Part shown: positions 23,419-38,014 of the stretch, one piece after another
Position numbering within the stretch: position 1 is the stretch's first letter
Layout: every line of letters begins with the position of its first letter
Source of the DNA: Axinella damicornis
Taxonomy: Eukaryota > Porifera > Demospongiae > Axinellida > Axinellidae
DNA length: 64,000 nucleotides
NCBI GenBank assembly: GCA_963931865.1
Contig: OZ007517.1
Coordinates: forward strand, 124,001 to 188,000
Direction of reading: 5' to 3'
Notes under the pieces: generated by a model
Databases searched by the model: none
The model's input: only the letters and a program-made list of their open reading frames with translations
What the model was told of the DNA's origin: nothing
Position numbers and translations under genes: made by a program

Positions 23419-25480
23419 ATGGCAGAAGAGTGCCTATTGGATGGCGTGTTGGACTCGTTAGAAGATATAGGGTAATAATAAAACTGTCAACCATTGCTGG
23501 ACAGCACATCTACAACTGTGGGTTGAATAACTGCTACAAATGACTTAATGACCTGCTCTGCCCCCCAGCTACTCTGGCCCCCTCTTGGAGGATGGAGCCC
23601 TCAGATCTGCAATAGAGAGAGGTCTGACTTCGGTGCAGTTTGTGGACCTCTGTCTCTCCCTCTGCTCTGAGATCAAGTTCCTCAACAACATGCAGGAAAC
23701 CGTTACACCGCCGCAGGGTAACTACTCGTGTACTTCTGTTGGTCGGCAGAAGTTGTAGCGATTTCCCTGTCTATGATCCAAGTCTTGTCTCTGCCTCCAA
23801 TTGTATTCAGGTCCCGAGGATGAGGAGTCCTTTCAGCTGGAGGTGCGGTCGTTCCTCCTCGAGCTTCATTGTCCTCATTCCTCTCTCGTGGAAGACGTGC
23901 GTACCACCAGCACGTTCAGCAGCAGACTACTTCTAGTGGGTACGTGCAACTCATGCCATTCAATTGAGTTAACTGTCCCATCACTGGGAGTTGGCAAGGA
24001 CTCCAGAGGACGACTTGGGGTGGGAAAGGAATATTGCCCTTCCCTCCCTCTCTCCTCCCTCCCCAGACTTCCTCCTGTCTGAGCTGCTCACTGCCCGCCT
24101 GCTGTCACTGAGGACGGACACGGAAGAGTCCCAACCAGAGCTGGAAAGACAGGAGGTCAGGTCTACCACTACATACGCAGTATAACACACGCTCATTTAT
24201 GACATTCTCTGAGTCTTCTCTTTTTCTCTCTCCCTCCCTTCCTCTCTCTCTCCTTATATGATGCAGCCCCACAGCATTCCTGCCAACCTGACAGCCATAC
24301 TGAAGGTCTGTGGGCTGACCACACCTCCTGCACACATCACCATCAAACAGCTGTTTGACAAGATCCTCGGCAAGGTTTGCTAGCTATTACAAGCTCCCCG
24401 TAATTGTGTTGAAAGAACCCCACTCTCACACATGCACACAACACACAGACCCGTGAAGCTCTAGCAAGTGCCCCCAAGGGCCATGTGGGTCCAGGCCTGG
24501 TGACCCAGCCACTGTCCCAGGAGCAGTGGGCCACTTTAGATCGCATCAACGATGCCCTCACAAAGGAGTACTCTGTTCGGAGGCAGATGCTGCTCACCCG
24601 CTGTGATGTCACTGTGCAGTCCTTTAAGTGGTCAGAACGGGCCAGGGTGAGGGAGGGGAAGGAAGAGGGAAGGGACAGAAGAAACAAAGAGGTCAGTTTG
24701 TAGCTTCTCTCAACAGGGCAAGGGGGAGGAGTTTGCAGCAGTGTGTCAATCTCATCGAGAACACCTCAGCTCCTCAGCTCCAGTTGGCATTGCCTGCGTT
24801 CTTGCTGCAAGGCAGGAACTGCTGTGTATTGACAAGACAAGCAGTGCAGCTGTACGCAAGGGCACTCAGTGCGCTGTCAACAAGGTCCTCATTGGAAAGG
24901 TCAGTCCACTGCTCTGACAAGAGAGTTCTGTATTGAAAATTGTCCGTGAGCAATGACAGATTAACGTCTGCCTACTGTAGGTTCCTGACAGAGGAGGGAG
25001 GCCCCGGGAGACACGCCCCCCTCCGGAGATGCCTTCCTTCAAGAGACGAACAGAGGCACCACAAGAGAAGAGAGAAGGTATGCATTTAGAAGACTGTGGG
25101 TCGAGGGTGTGTGTTAGGAAGAGAGTGTTCTATGATGTTGATCTGTACGTGTACTGATTACCATTCTGCTCTGAAGCGAGTAATTACCAGGCATTGCTGT
25201 TAGGGTTATTGTGTCATCAATTCCTGACTTTATCTCTCACAGGTGGTTATGGGGGTGGGCGTGGTCGAGGTGGGCGTGGCAGAGGAGGAGGGAGAGTGCA
25301 GGGAGGTTGGTTGTATTGCGACAATACTTGATACAGTCATCATTATGGTGTTCACTCCTCACTCCAGGTTGGTCGGGAGGGGGAAGAGGAGGGGGAGGAG
25401 GAGGCTGGCACCAACATGGAGGCTACCAGCGCCATGGAGGTGGTCACCACGGCAACCAGGAACAGCAATACTATTCCTAA
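23416..25480 (+). CDS. FAM98: FAM98 family protein, tRNA-ligase complex subunit
   Basis: FAM98 proteins join DDX1, RTCB and RTRAF in the tRNA-splicing ligase and RNA-transport complex. Ten exons (23416-23471, 23569-23717, 23811-23939, 24067-24155, 24267-24374, 24449-24646, 24717-24899, 24981-25077, 25243-25305, 25368-25480) close exactly to 394 residues. Family hallmarks are the start (LDSLEDIGYSGPLLEDGAL), the middle (RRQMLLTRCDVTVQSFKWS), HLSSSAPVGIACVLAARQEL and VPDRGGRPRETRPPPEMP. A glycine/arginine-rich tail (GGGRGRGGRGRGGG, then GGWHQHGGYQ) is typical of FAM98A/B. The start may be either of two adjacent ATGs (23416 or 23419). It ends 136 bases from the convergent Reeler/b561 gene. Confidence 0.93.
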
Positions 25481-25560
25481 CTACCTTTACAAATTATAGA
25501 CTTTTCTTCAAATCATTTTATTGTATAAAACAGATCTATTTATCATGGCTGTGGTTACAA

Positions 25561-25600
<40 letters not shown>

Positions 25601-25615
25601 ACGAATGTCCATGTC
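25481..25615. other. Short convergent 3' region shared by FAM98 and the b561 gene
   Basis: Only 135 bases separate two convergent stop codons. TTTATT at 25517-25522 reads AATAAA on the minus strand and could be the b561 poly(A) signal, though this would lie inside or beside the FAM98 3' UTR. A GT repeat occupies 25564-25596. The transcripts probably overlap. Confidence 0.5.
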
Positions 25616-28795
<3,180 letters not shown>

Positions 28796-28925
28796 CAGAA
28801 GCAGTTAAACCTAAAAGCGAACTTCGTTCTCAGAAACAGTGACTTCAAAGTGGGTGGGGCTCGCTGAATATTGCTAGCTGCTGGTGCGCGGCGCGCATAA
28901 TATTGTCAACAGCGTTACGTAAGAG

Positions 28926-28999
28926 TAGCCTCGTTCCCAGGCCCCGCCCAGCTTTTCTCAATTTTTGTCCGCGCGTGGGAGAGCCTGGGAACGAAGCTA
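28926..28999. mobile_element. TAGCC fold-back element beside the large element
   Basis: TAGCCTCGTTCCCAGGC on the left, AGCCTGGGAACGAAGCTA on the right, about 40 bases of loop. It lies just upstream of the b561 gene and 12 bases outside the left duplication of the 29015-31323 element. Confidence 0.7.
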
Positions 29000-29240
29000 A
29001 CGTAAGAGTAGTAATGCGCCTATCAATGTTAAGCCCCACCTCCCCCCACCCGGGGAAGGTGGGGCTAAGGTGGGGATTTGGCTTAATTAAAATTCCAATG
29101 CCCCACCCACTGGGCAGAATCTCACAGCAAATCCCCATCTAGTACACAGGGTACTACATGGGGATTTGTTGGGGATTTGACAGATCGACAATTATTACAT
29201 GGTGGTCAGACAAACTTTAATGGTGACAAGCTCAGAAAAC

Positions 29241-31146
29241 TCATGACGACTCAGATGATGGGGGAGAAAAGTAGGATGGCAACTCAGATGATGAGCGGAG
29301 GAACTGGGATGACGACTCATCAGAACTGATAATGACTGTATCTTCACTCTCATGTGGAGACAGCATTCCAGAATTATCATCATCATCATCTGATAGAGGA
29401 GATCTAAGTACACGTGGGTGTACTGGAACGTGAAAACGTGGAGATGGTATAGACTGGAAGGAAGAAGATTGAGGTTCTGGAGAGGAGCTGGGAAAACGCC
29501 TGGAAATACGGGAATTCAGCTCAGAAGCAGAAACTTTCAAAGGAGTACTAGTCTTGTTGAAGTACCACTCTGACTTCTTTTGCTTCTTGGTAAGAGCAGC
29601 AAGTTCCTGTTCAAGCTGACGCCGGCCAGCCTTCAGCTCAGCCATCTGCTCAGTTAGTTTATCACATTCTTTGTAGTGATGAACGTTCTTCGCAGCGTCT
29701 CGTCGCAGCTCCTTGAATTCCAACTGCTCCTTCTTGTCCTTTATCTGCTCCTGAAGCTCTGCTATCCTAGCGAGACGAAAATCTCTGTTGATCTTGGCCC
29801 TCTTTTTGGGTGAGCCCTCGTCAGCAGTGAGCCGTTTGGAACGGCTTTTTCCTTTCTTGTAACCATATCCGGATTCATCTAAATTCTTCCTTGAAGTTTC
29901 CAGAAGTGCCTTTCGGTCACTCAAGAGGTTTGGAGTCTGCAAGCATAGTTGCGTAGACACCTCATTCATTTCCCGTTCATACTTGGTCAGGTTTCTCCGA
30001 GTGTTACGCCCAAAGATTTGTGAATGTTTCATGATGTAATCCTTGCTCAACGAGCAAGAGCGTCGAGATTCCTAGAAAAAAGATGGAAGAAACACTTTGT
30101 TAGTGACATACAACAATGCTATGGTATGCATGACACACTATGCTGATAGCAAGCTTGTGTTCACTACCAACCTCCCTCCCAATGGCTTAGTTTGTGCCTA
30201 AAAGACCTTGTAGCACAATAAAGCCTGCTACACCTACCCACAGTGAATGACTACACATGCAGCTCCAGATCCACAGATGCTCACCAGACAGTGACCACAA
30301 CTATACAGAAGAATGATGCCTCACTCCCTAGGGGTGTGCATGTGGCATGCTGCCAGGAAATCTATATGCCCTGAGGTTGCTTCTAGCTCCCCAAAAAACA
30401 TCTTAGCTACTCCAGTCTATTAAACATTTACTTCCCTTACCTCAGAAGGTGGTGAAGTGCCATTTTACCATCCAAACCAGACAGACACAGTTGTGTCGAT
30501 GTGAACGTATCACGATCATTTGCTGCCTGAAGATAAAGGAAATCTCAATAAAAAGATGTCACTTTCCTACTTTCCAGAAATAGAATTTTACAGTACGACA
30601 TATTCAACGTACTGTATGTACCTGCTTGTCCACTCCATTCGACTGAGTTGGTTGGGTATGGGTTGACGCACAAGGTTGTAGGATTGGTCGGGTCTGCCAA
30701 TCAAAAGCATTGCTTGTACATTAGTTTAGAAATATACAGTGGTATATTAAAACAAGAAAGAATCATAGAGCTAGTCTGCATACCTCGGTGGCAGGTTTCA
30801 TGACAACTTTGACAACGGATCTATCTGCAATCTGTGTGCTGCCCCGCAGGTCGATATATACACCACCCCACTCCTCACTCCTTAGCTGGAGAAAAAAGTC
30901 TTGTCCAGGTTGCAGGATATCTCCAAATTCGACTCGGATAGCTGGCGAAAGCGCTTCCAAATCGGAGACAACGCTAGCTGCTGACTCTGAAGACTCTGAC
31001 GAGGAAAAAGATACAACTCGCTTGTTATCACCCACGCTGACTAGGACTACCTTGTCCATTTTTGGGACCTGCAAGAAAATGGAAACAGAAAGGACAGCAG
31101 CAAAGATGAAGATGGCGAGAATGAGCGTTGAGGTAGACGACGACAT
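29241..31146 (-). CDS. Unrecognised spliced gene inside the TIR element
   Basis: I do not recognise this protein. Probable exons are about 30785-31058 (after acceptor TTCTTGCAG; or a start at the ATG at 31146 if read through), 30619-30690, 30441-30526 and 29241 to about 30042-30071. The first part is serine/glutamate-rich (FSSSESSESAASVVSDLEAL) with a short beta-rich stretch (FFLQLRSEEWGGVYIDLRG). The last exon has a conserved-looking start (SQIFGRNTRRNLTKYEREMN), basic nuclear-localisation-like clusters (KKGKSRSKRL, SPKKRAKINR), a coiled coil (IAELQEQIKDKKEQLEFKEL onward) and a tail with a run of five D and serine-rich acidic blocks. It could be a DNA-binding accessory protein of the element or a captured host gene. 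Junctions into the last exon are uncertain because the simplest acceptor breaks frame. Confidence 0.5.
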
Positions 31147-31180
31147 ATCCGATCATCACACGAGGCCGCTGTGAACCACT

Positions 31181-31190
31181 GCGCATGCGT
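31181..31190. promoter_or_regulatory. NRF1-like GCGCATGCG box
   Basis: GCGCATGCGT lies between the divergent element gene and the PRR5-like start, inside the right end of the TIR element. A better copy (GCGCATGCGC) is upstream of PUM3 at 34455. Motif match only. Confidence 0.35.
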
Positions 31191-31363
31191 AGTTCCCAAA
31201 TTTCGGCTCTGTCAAATTCCCCACCCACGGGGCAAGGTTTGGATTCAAAACTGATCAAATTCCCCATTGTAGCCCCATGTAGTCTCGGGTGGGGGGAGGT
31301 GGGGCTTAACATTGATAGGCGCATAACGCCCATGATTATTTTTGTGCTGATTCAGCAAACGAC

Positions 31364-31923
31364 ATGGACCTGGAGTGCCCGCTCTCGCAGGACGCCAATT
31401 GCAAGCAGTGGCATGAAATGAACAAGAATGCCGACTGGATAAAGTGAGTATGTATAGTATAAGCTTGTGAGGTACTAAGTCTAAGATCGAAAACTTTCTA
31501 CATGCTATAATTTGTCTGTTCCTTGTATTGTTGTTGGACTCCCAGGCAGACCAGCTCTACATAGCTGATGGGACATTCCTGCCTAATGTCTATCAAATAT
31601 CTGTATCACTATAGGATCCAAACTGCGGTGACCAAGCTCTTCCAGATGAGGAGACTCCCTGAACTGGCCTCGGAACTGCCTGTGCTCAATGAGAAGCTAA
31701 CGTATGTACAGCATTGCTATCAACTTCCAAGTGTGAAAATCACTCAGGGTTGACTCTAGGACTCTAGCCTCGTTCCCAGGTATTGCGAAAATGGTGCAGG
31801 CCTGGAATAAAGCTAGGTTGATTCCTCTCCTGTTTCCATCTCCATCCATTTGAGGAACCTGTTCATCTGCATTTGTAACATCCCTGCCAGTGTTATTTTT
31901 CTAGAGATAATTTAGCTGAGGGG

Positions 31924-31960
<37 letters not shown>

Positions 31961-34298
31961 ACCTTATTCCAAGGGCCGGAGAATAAGCACTGGTCTCTGC
32001 TAGTACAAGGTCTGGATGCTGTCTGATAGTATTCATGAAGGACTGGGTATGTCTCTCATGGATTTGTACTGAAAGACTGCCTCCATCTCTGCCACTCCTG
32101 AAGAGCAGAGAAAGACTTTATGCTAATGAATAACATCCTCCCCTGCATCATTTCAACACTCACAGATGAGACTGTTACCATTTCATCAATCCTCCAGGAA
32201 GTTGTCCCAGTCTGAAATTGGACAGTTTATTGGAGAATTCTATCAGGTGGGGTGGTACGGACGAAAGCTATAAGACTGACCTGTTTATGGACTATGTTGA
32301 CACCATATATGCATGACACACATACACAAACACATACACCCACAGGAGCACATCTTGAAGAAGTGTATGATTATCCTCCGCCATGAACTGGTGGAGGAGA
32401 AAGGTATCTCCTCTCTACCATAAGACATTGCTAGTAATACTGTGTGTGGCAGTCTCAACTCGGTCCCTGGCCTGACCCACTTGTCTTGAGCTCAGCACCG
32501 ACTGAGCTAGCCTTGAACCCAGACAGTTGACTCGCCTGGGTTCAAGGCTACAACAGAGCCTGAGTTTGAAGACAACACTCATGTCTGCTTAACTGCTTAA
32601 CTGCAGGCAGTGAACTGCTGAAAAAGCTGGCAGAGATCTGGACTCAGTTCTACACCTCCATTCTGCCCACTTTGCAGGCCATCTTCATCCCCGTGCAGGT
32701 AAGAGATGAGTAGCGTGCGGTTGCCAGGTGACCTGATTGTTCAGTTCTCTCCTCTCAGCTGAAGTTCCTCTCTGTGCGTGCCCTGACACTAATCAGCTTC
32801 CGTGACGTTGTCCTTCTCAAGACCGACATCACAAGTACTGGATGGTGTGCTCTAATGAGGATAATGAGGCTGTGCTTTGATCCTCTGCTTCCTCCAATCA
32901 GATGCTCTGCAGACGGATGTACCCCCACCCCCCCAAATTCGGCAGATGCTGCTGGTACTACAGAGTGTCCGTCGGACGCCCCCCGCAGACCAGTTCTTCC
33001 AGTTGCAGTCATTGGTGGGGAAGGTGGTAAAGCCATACCTGTACATGGTGAAGCACTCACGCGCAGGGGGGAGGTCCCCGAGTGACCCCCCGCAAGACGG
33101 TGAGAACTGTTCTGAAACTGGAATCAATTTATGTAGTTGGAAAACAGAGTTCTCTCATTTAATATTCACCGACGTTTCAACAGGGTGATCTAGTGGGTAC
33201 CAGAGAGAACTCTTACGTTTATGTAGGAGAAGCAGTTATATTCACATGCCAAAACTGGCACATAATACCAATTATGGTGCACATTTGACAGTCATGTAAT
33301 TCAGCCAAAATTGGCAGAAACAGCACTCCTGTTCTGTAGGGTGACTGGCGTGCCATTTCGGCCTAAATTGAACAACAAACCAGAATTGGCAGAAACAGCA
33401 CTCCTGGTGAGCAACAGCACACATGAAGCCAGCAAAGATTAAGTCTTGTCTTGCTTGCTACATGTACACTGGCTGCCTGGAGGGCATCCTGGGGGCATGC
33501 ATAGCCTCATTCCCAGGCCTTCTTCACCTCCAGTTTTGTAGTTTACGGTATGCAAGAATGCTGTAAGCGATCAAAAACTGGCAGTGTAGAAGGCCTGGGA
33601 ACGAGACTAGGCATGCAGCTAATATGCCCGGTATCTTGGGCTAGGAATGAGATATGAAGCTGGGATTTGCACCATTGTGATCAGCATGAATGGAGCATTC
33701 CAATAATGTCCATTTGCAGTACATTGAATTTTGACCCCAAATCATGAAAAACCATGGATTATAGCCTTTGGTCGACTGCGATTTTTGACAAAAATGTGAC
33801 CAAGATTGAAAATCATTTTATGTACATCATTTGAAAGCTCTTTATATGCTGACCACAATGGCACAATCCCCAGCTTCATATCTCGTTCACGTACCGATAC
33901 CTAGCGCAACATTCTCTTCTCCAAGTCTATTCCTACATGTAATACCAATCTTGGTTAATTGGTCGATGTTGGTAGAAATAGCGCATCAGTCGCCCTGTAG
34001 AGCAGGAGTGATGTTTCTGCCAGTTTTTGGTTTAATTCTAAACTTCGGCATATGTTAAAATGTGGTAGAAAATAGTGTGCCAATTTTGGCACAAAACATA
34101 CCTCAGGATGTCAGGAGAAGCCACTAGTTCAAAACATGTGCTTACCTTTTTGCTTTTCATCCCTCATCTTTAGAGCCATCAAAGCGAGCGAATCGTGCTG
34201 AGACAGTAGTTGAGAGTCCCCCCTCTGAACGCAGGAGTTCCACTGTGAAGAGGAGACACAGCCTTGGCATCGTCCCGGACGGAAGTGAAGCCACCTAG
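31364..34298 (+). CDS. PRR5/Protor-like TORC2 subunit (HbrB domain)
   Basis: PRR5 (Protor) binds Rictor in TOR complex 2. Eight exons (31364-31443, 31615-31701, 32198-32246, 32346-32403, 32607-32698, 32759-32834, 32902-33099, 34174-34298) close to 254 residues. The HbrB domain covers nearly all of the protein: IQTAVTKLFQMRRLPELASELPVLNEKL, then FIGEFYQEHILKKCMIILRHELV, LLKKLAEIWTQFYTSILPTLQAIF, FLSVRALTLISFRDVV and PPQIRQMLLVLQSV. The long proline/serine tail of human PRR5 is replaced by a short basic tail (SERRSSTVKRRHSLG) containing AGC-kinase-like RRSS/RRHS sites. Intron 7 is swollen by nested repeats. The start lies 38 bases from the TIR element, so its promoter is within or overlaps that element. 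Confidence 0.88.
31765..31815. mobile_element. TAGCC fold-back element in PRR5-like intron 2
   Basis: TAGCCTCGTTCCCAGG on the left and CCTGGAATAAAGCTA on the right; the right arm is diverged. Confidence 0.5.
31925..31960. repeat. C36 homopolymer
   Basis: An uninterrupted C run in PRR5-like intron 2, one of several runs of 30 or more C or G in this window. Confidence 0.92.
33235..34110. mobile_element. Nested repeat elements in PRR5-like intron 7
   Basis: Outer inverted arms (about 33240-33420 and 33960-34105) share TTGGCACA and CAGAAACAGCACTCCT-type blocks in opposite orientation. Inside lie a TAGCC fold-back (33502-33609) and a second copy of the 3518-3802 element (33627-33905, starting GGTATCTTGGGCTAGGAATG). 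The order implies successive insertions. No coding capacity is seen. Confidence 0.55.
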
Positions 34299-34454
34299 CA
34301 CCACTGCTCCGCTGCCAATCATTTTGTATGCATGTACAGCTTTTGTATCATGAGCATTGTGTGCACCAGCCACAAGGCTACCCCACTACACACTGCTACA
34401 CTATTATGTGATGTACATGTTCAGAGATTTCCATAAGGACCGCTTTGTTGTAGG

Positions 34455-34505
34455 GCGCATGCGCAAACTGTACTTTTTGACCTTTGCTCTTTGACCGCAC
34501 ACGTG
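34455..34505 (+). promoter_or_regulatory. PUM3 promoter boxes: NRF1-like and E-box
   Basis: GCGCATGCGC (34455-34464) is a perfect palindromic NRF1-type site, and CACGTG lies at 34500-34505, 19 bases before the PUM3 start codon. The whole gap to the upstream PRR5-like stop is only 225 bases. Confidence 0.45.
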
Positions 34506-34523
34506 GAAAACTTTGGAAGCAAA

Positions 34524-36831
34524 ATGCCTATCAAGAAGGTGCGTAAGGTCTTGCGTAGTGCGGACATGTCTGAGGGTAGCAGGAAGCTCACTAGCGAGGT
34601 GGTATCTGTGAAGGCTGGCGTGAAACGGAAAGGGTCGGAGGGCTGCAACGAGCGAACCAAACGGGCAAAGGGTGAGTGTCCTCACTTGATCAGGCGGTGT
34701 GTGTGTACTAGGATGATCAGCTAAAGATCTCCCCAACCACACATACTTTCAGTGTCCAGAAAGCCAAAGAAAGTCCTGGTGAGAAAGGAACGCCGTCTCC
34801 TGCGTAGACAACAGAAGGAGAGCTATGACCTGACCGTAAAAGCAAAGCTGGTTTGGGAGCAGCTGCGGAGGTGTGGAATGCCTGATTGGTCTGTGTGTGT
34901 GTAGCTATTTAAGACGCAGCAGCTCCAATTCCAAAGCACTAGTTGTCCGAGTGTTTGGCACAATCACTGCTGTGCATAGATGAAGAAGTACCAGTTCATA
35001 GGACTACCAGCGCTCTTCTCTCGCTTTCTCCTCTCTTGGCAGACACAACCTGCAGTTGGATGACAGGAGCAGACTGCTGGCTGAACTGGTGGAAGCCATT
35101 ACAGGACACGTCCGTGAAGTAAGCCTGTCACTGGATCCTCCCACAAGGGGTGGTCACGCCAATAAGTACCGTAAGAGCTGTGACCGGCAATTGAGACCCC
35201 GTATACGGCAGATGAAGGTGTGGCTTACCGTATTACTCCGTATACTACCAAAAAGTCACGCAGTCACGGTGGATTTTTGCGACGGTTACAGGGTCACCGG
35301 CAGTTTAGCAGCGCAGTCACGCGGCAGTTTTTGGACGGTCACAAACTGTGACCCTGGTCGTAGCTCTAAGTATGGTGCATATTGGAGTGACCATCCCTTG
35401 CTCCCATTCCCACTACAAGCAACAACTCTCTAACAGGGTGTGGGGGGAGAGAGTGCCAGTTGATATTGCCCTTCTGTTTATCTCCTGCACAGCTGGCTGT
35501 GAAGCATGACACGGCACGTGTTGTACAATGCTGCCTCAAGTATGGCACTCCCCAGCACAGAACAGCCATCTTCAGTGAGCTCAGAGGTGGGTGGAGAGAG
35601 ATGAACATAGCCATGTTGTTCATGTAGCCACATTCCTGGAGGTGTTACGGGACAGTTGTTTGTTCCCTATGCAGATCATGTTATTGAGCTCTCTAAGTTG
35701 AAATATGCCAAGTTTGTAGCAAAAGCATTGCTGAAGTATTGGTAAGTGGACGGATGATTCGGACACACTGCAGTGACTCTTGAAAAGAGAAGAGATTGCC
35801 ACGCCCACTTCATCCACACATCACCATCCCATACGTTCACACATGCACAGCTCTCCGTCCCAACGATCCCTTGTGATCACCTCAATGCACAGCCATGTGC
35901 GGCGGCTGGCACGCCACACAGATGCAGCTGAGGTGCTTGAGATGGCCTACAATGACTTTGCCAATGCACACCAGCGAGCAAGCCTTGTACAGGAGTTCTA
36001 TGGCCCTCAGTTTGCCCTTCTTGGGGGACCCCGGGGGCAGACCCTGGAAGATGTGCTAAAGTCATCCCCAGACCAGAAGGCAGCCATCCTGAAAAATTTG
36101 AAGGAGACACTCTCTCCCTTGCTCAGCAAGTGAGTCATGTAGAGCACGGAGGGTGTGGAGGGGGAAGGCAGCTGTGCAGAATTCTTGTACATGGCCAGAA
36201 ATCTACTAGTTGACTTTGCAGCTGTGTGAGTGTGAGATGATGTGTACTGGCTCTGTGCAGGAAGGTGGTCCACCACAGCATTGTACACCGGGCCATGCTG
36301 GAGTTCTTTCAACACTGTGACAATACCTCCAGAACCGTGAGTCACGTGCACATCTCCTCTCACCACTGCGCAGTCTCACATGCTCACGTACACACTAGGA
36401 AATGATCGAGCTAATGCGGGAGGCAGTAGTCAACTTCTTGCACACAAAGGAGGGGTCCCGTGTGGCCCTGCACTGCCTCTGGCACGGCACGCCTAAGGTA
36501 CCTCAACAGGATCCTAGCTGGGTTGTGCGGTCGTCATCCCATGATCCCCCCCCCCAGGACCGGAAGGTGATCGTCAAGTCATTGAAAACATACGTCAAGA
36601 AGATCTGCATGGTAAGAGGATTGCCAGAGTCCCACTCACCTCACCCTGCTGCCAACTAGAGCAACATTCTCTCTCTCTCGCAGGAGGAGAATGGTCATGT
36701 CGTGATGATGGGCTTGTTCGACTGTGTGGATGACACTGTCCTTGTGAGGAAGGCACTTCTTTCTGTGAGTTGGGATTGTGTCACCACTTGACACAGTATG
36801 AACTAGTTTTGCCCCCCCCCCCCCCCCTCCT

Positions 36832-36863
<32 letters not shown>

Positions 36864-38014
36864 ATTCCTGCTTAGGAGATCTGTGACTGTCTTGAGGAGC
36901 TATGTGATCATGCGTATGGCCGCCGCTTGCTTCTGTACGTGCTGAGTCCTCGCAGCAAGCAGCACTTCAGCCCACAGTTCATCAGCATCCTCACACCGGG
37001 CGACCACAACCAGCACAGGTGCGGGGGAGCTAGGGGTGCGCAGGGGAGCTAGGGGTGCGCAGGGGAGCTAGGGGTGCGCAGGGGAGCTAGGGGTGTGCGG
37101 GGGACCTAGGGGTGCGCGGGGGACCTAGGGGTGCATCAGTTGGTTGTTTCTGTGGGCTACTCGGAACTCTCCCCTCTTGCTGCAGCAAGAAGCCTTCTTC
37201 CGTGCGCTACCGTGAGCTCCTGGAGGGGGTGAGTGGTCCTCTGCTACAACTGGCAACTGAGAGGGTCGGGACATGGGTCCAGAGCAAGCCTCATGCTCCT
37301 CTGCTTCTACAAGTGGCCACCTCCGTCTCTGGTGAGTGACAACCAGTGGTGTGTAGCAGCTGTTGGCCACCTCCGTCTCTGGTGAGTGACAACCAGTGGT
37401 GTGTAGCAGCTGTTCACAATATGTACCTCCTCCGCACACAGGTGACCTCTCTCCACTCTTTGTCTCACTGGTGGACCTCCTCACTTGCGACTTCAAGGAG
37501 GGGTCACACTTGGTGGCTCACCCGTGTGCCCATTGGGTGGTCAGACGACTACTAGAGGGGGAGGGAGGAGGTGAGTCAAGCAGCCATGCAGCTACTAGGA
37601 TATCCCCCATTAAATATACTTAATTGTCTGTGCAGGCTGTCTTGCAGAGTTGCTACTGGACAAACTCTCAGCCAATCAGCTTCAAGCTTGGGTGGCGACA
37701 AACAGAGGAGCTTTTGTGGCATGCAGGTCAGTCAGTGTGTAGCAGCCAGGGAATGCATGCAGGTCAGTCAGTGTGTACGTAGCAGCCAGGGAATGCAGAA
37801 TTGAAGTCGAGTGTCCGTGCATGTTGGGATCAGAGATCAGGATGGTTACACGTGTACAATGTTTGTGCTGTGCTGTTTGTTCTACAGTCTTCTCCGGAGC
37901 AAGCTACCTGGTGTACGTGAGACTGTGTCACGCATGTTGCAGGAGGTGGTGTGCTCCCTGAGAACTGCTCCTCTGAAGGGACAGCAGGCGCTGCTCTCTG
38001 AGCTGGACAGATAG
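34524..38014 (+). CDS. PUM3: PUM3/Puf-A, nucleolar Pumilio-family protein
   Basis: PUM3 (Puf-A, yeast Puf6) is a nucleolar RNA- and DNA-binding protein of Pumilio-like repeats involved in pre-60S ribosome assembly. Fifteen exons (34524-34671, 34753-34870, 35043-35118, 35493-35586, 35675-35741, 35851-36129, 36261-36336, 36399-36497, 36558-36611, 36684-36764, 36876-37018, 37186-37331, 37442-37570, 37636-37726, 37888-38014) close to 575 residues. The basic N terminus (KKVLVRKERRLLRRQQKES) precedes repeats with recognisable blocks: HDTARVVQCCLKYG, LVQEFYGPQFALL, EGSRVALHCLWHGTPKDRKV, YGRRLLLYVLSPR and AHPCAHWVVRRLLEGE, then WVATNRGAFVA near the end. Length is a little below human. A possible extra short exon at 35172-35217 was not used because phase closes without it. 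It ends 92 bases from the convergent TOE1 stop. Confidence 0.92.
36812..36860. repeat. C-rich homopolymer tract before PUM3 exon 11
   Basis: About 49 bases of C with two short T interruptions, ending 15 bases before the exon 11 acceptor at 36876. It serves as the polypyrimidine tract of this splice site. Confidence 0.88.
37019..37135. repeat. 17-18-base minisatellite, about six units
   Basis: Units of GGGTGCGCAGGGGAGCTAG type begin directly at the PUM3 exon 11 donor, filling most of intron 11. Confidence 0.88.
37312..37417 (+). repeat. 50-base tandem duplication of the PUM3 exon 12 donor
   Basis: The last 17 or so bases of exon 12, the donor (GTGAGT at 37332) and about 30 intron bases are repeated with an offset of 50, giving an equal donor at 37382. 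Use of the second donor would add 50 bases and shift the frame, passing an in-frame stop soon after the first donor. Confidence 0.85.

Larger units (their letters stand above)
29015..31323. mobile_element. 2.3-kb DNA-transposon-like element with TIRs and TAA duplications
   Basis: The left end starts TGCGCCTATCAATGTTAAGC and continues identical for about 37 bases. The right end is the exact inverse, ending at 31323. Each end is flanked outward by TAA (29012-29014 and 31324-31326). A three-base TWA duplication is characteristic of PIF/Harbinger transposons. The interior carries one minus-strand spliced gene (29241-31146). I see no DDE transposase, so it is either non-autonomous or uses an unrecognised protein. 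Its right end lies 38 bases from the PRR5-like start codon. Confidence 0.75.

Noticed and set aside
30763..31146. Hydrophobic start (LILAIFIFAAVLSVSIFL) as a signal peptide of the element gene
   Set aside because: The stretch is better explained as a pyrimidine-rich tract before a TTCTTGCAG acceptor; kept only as an alternative start.
35172..35217. Possible extra PUM3 exon (SCDRQLRPRIRQMK)
   Set aside because: The 35043-35118 to 35493-35586 junction closes in phase and matches the family without it; the segment lies beside inverted-repeat-like sequence.
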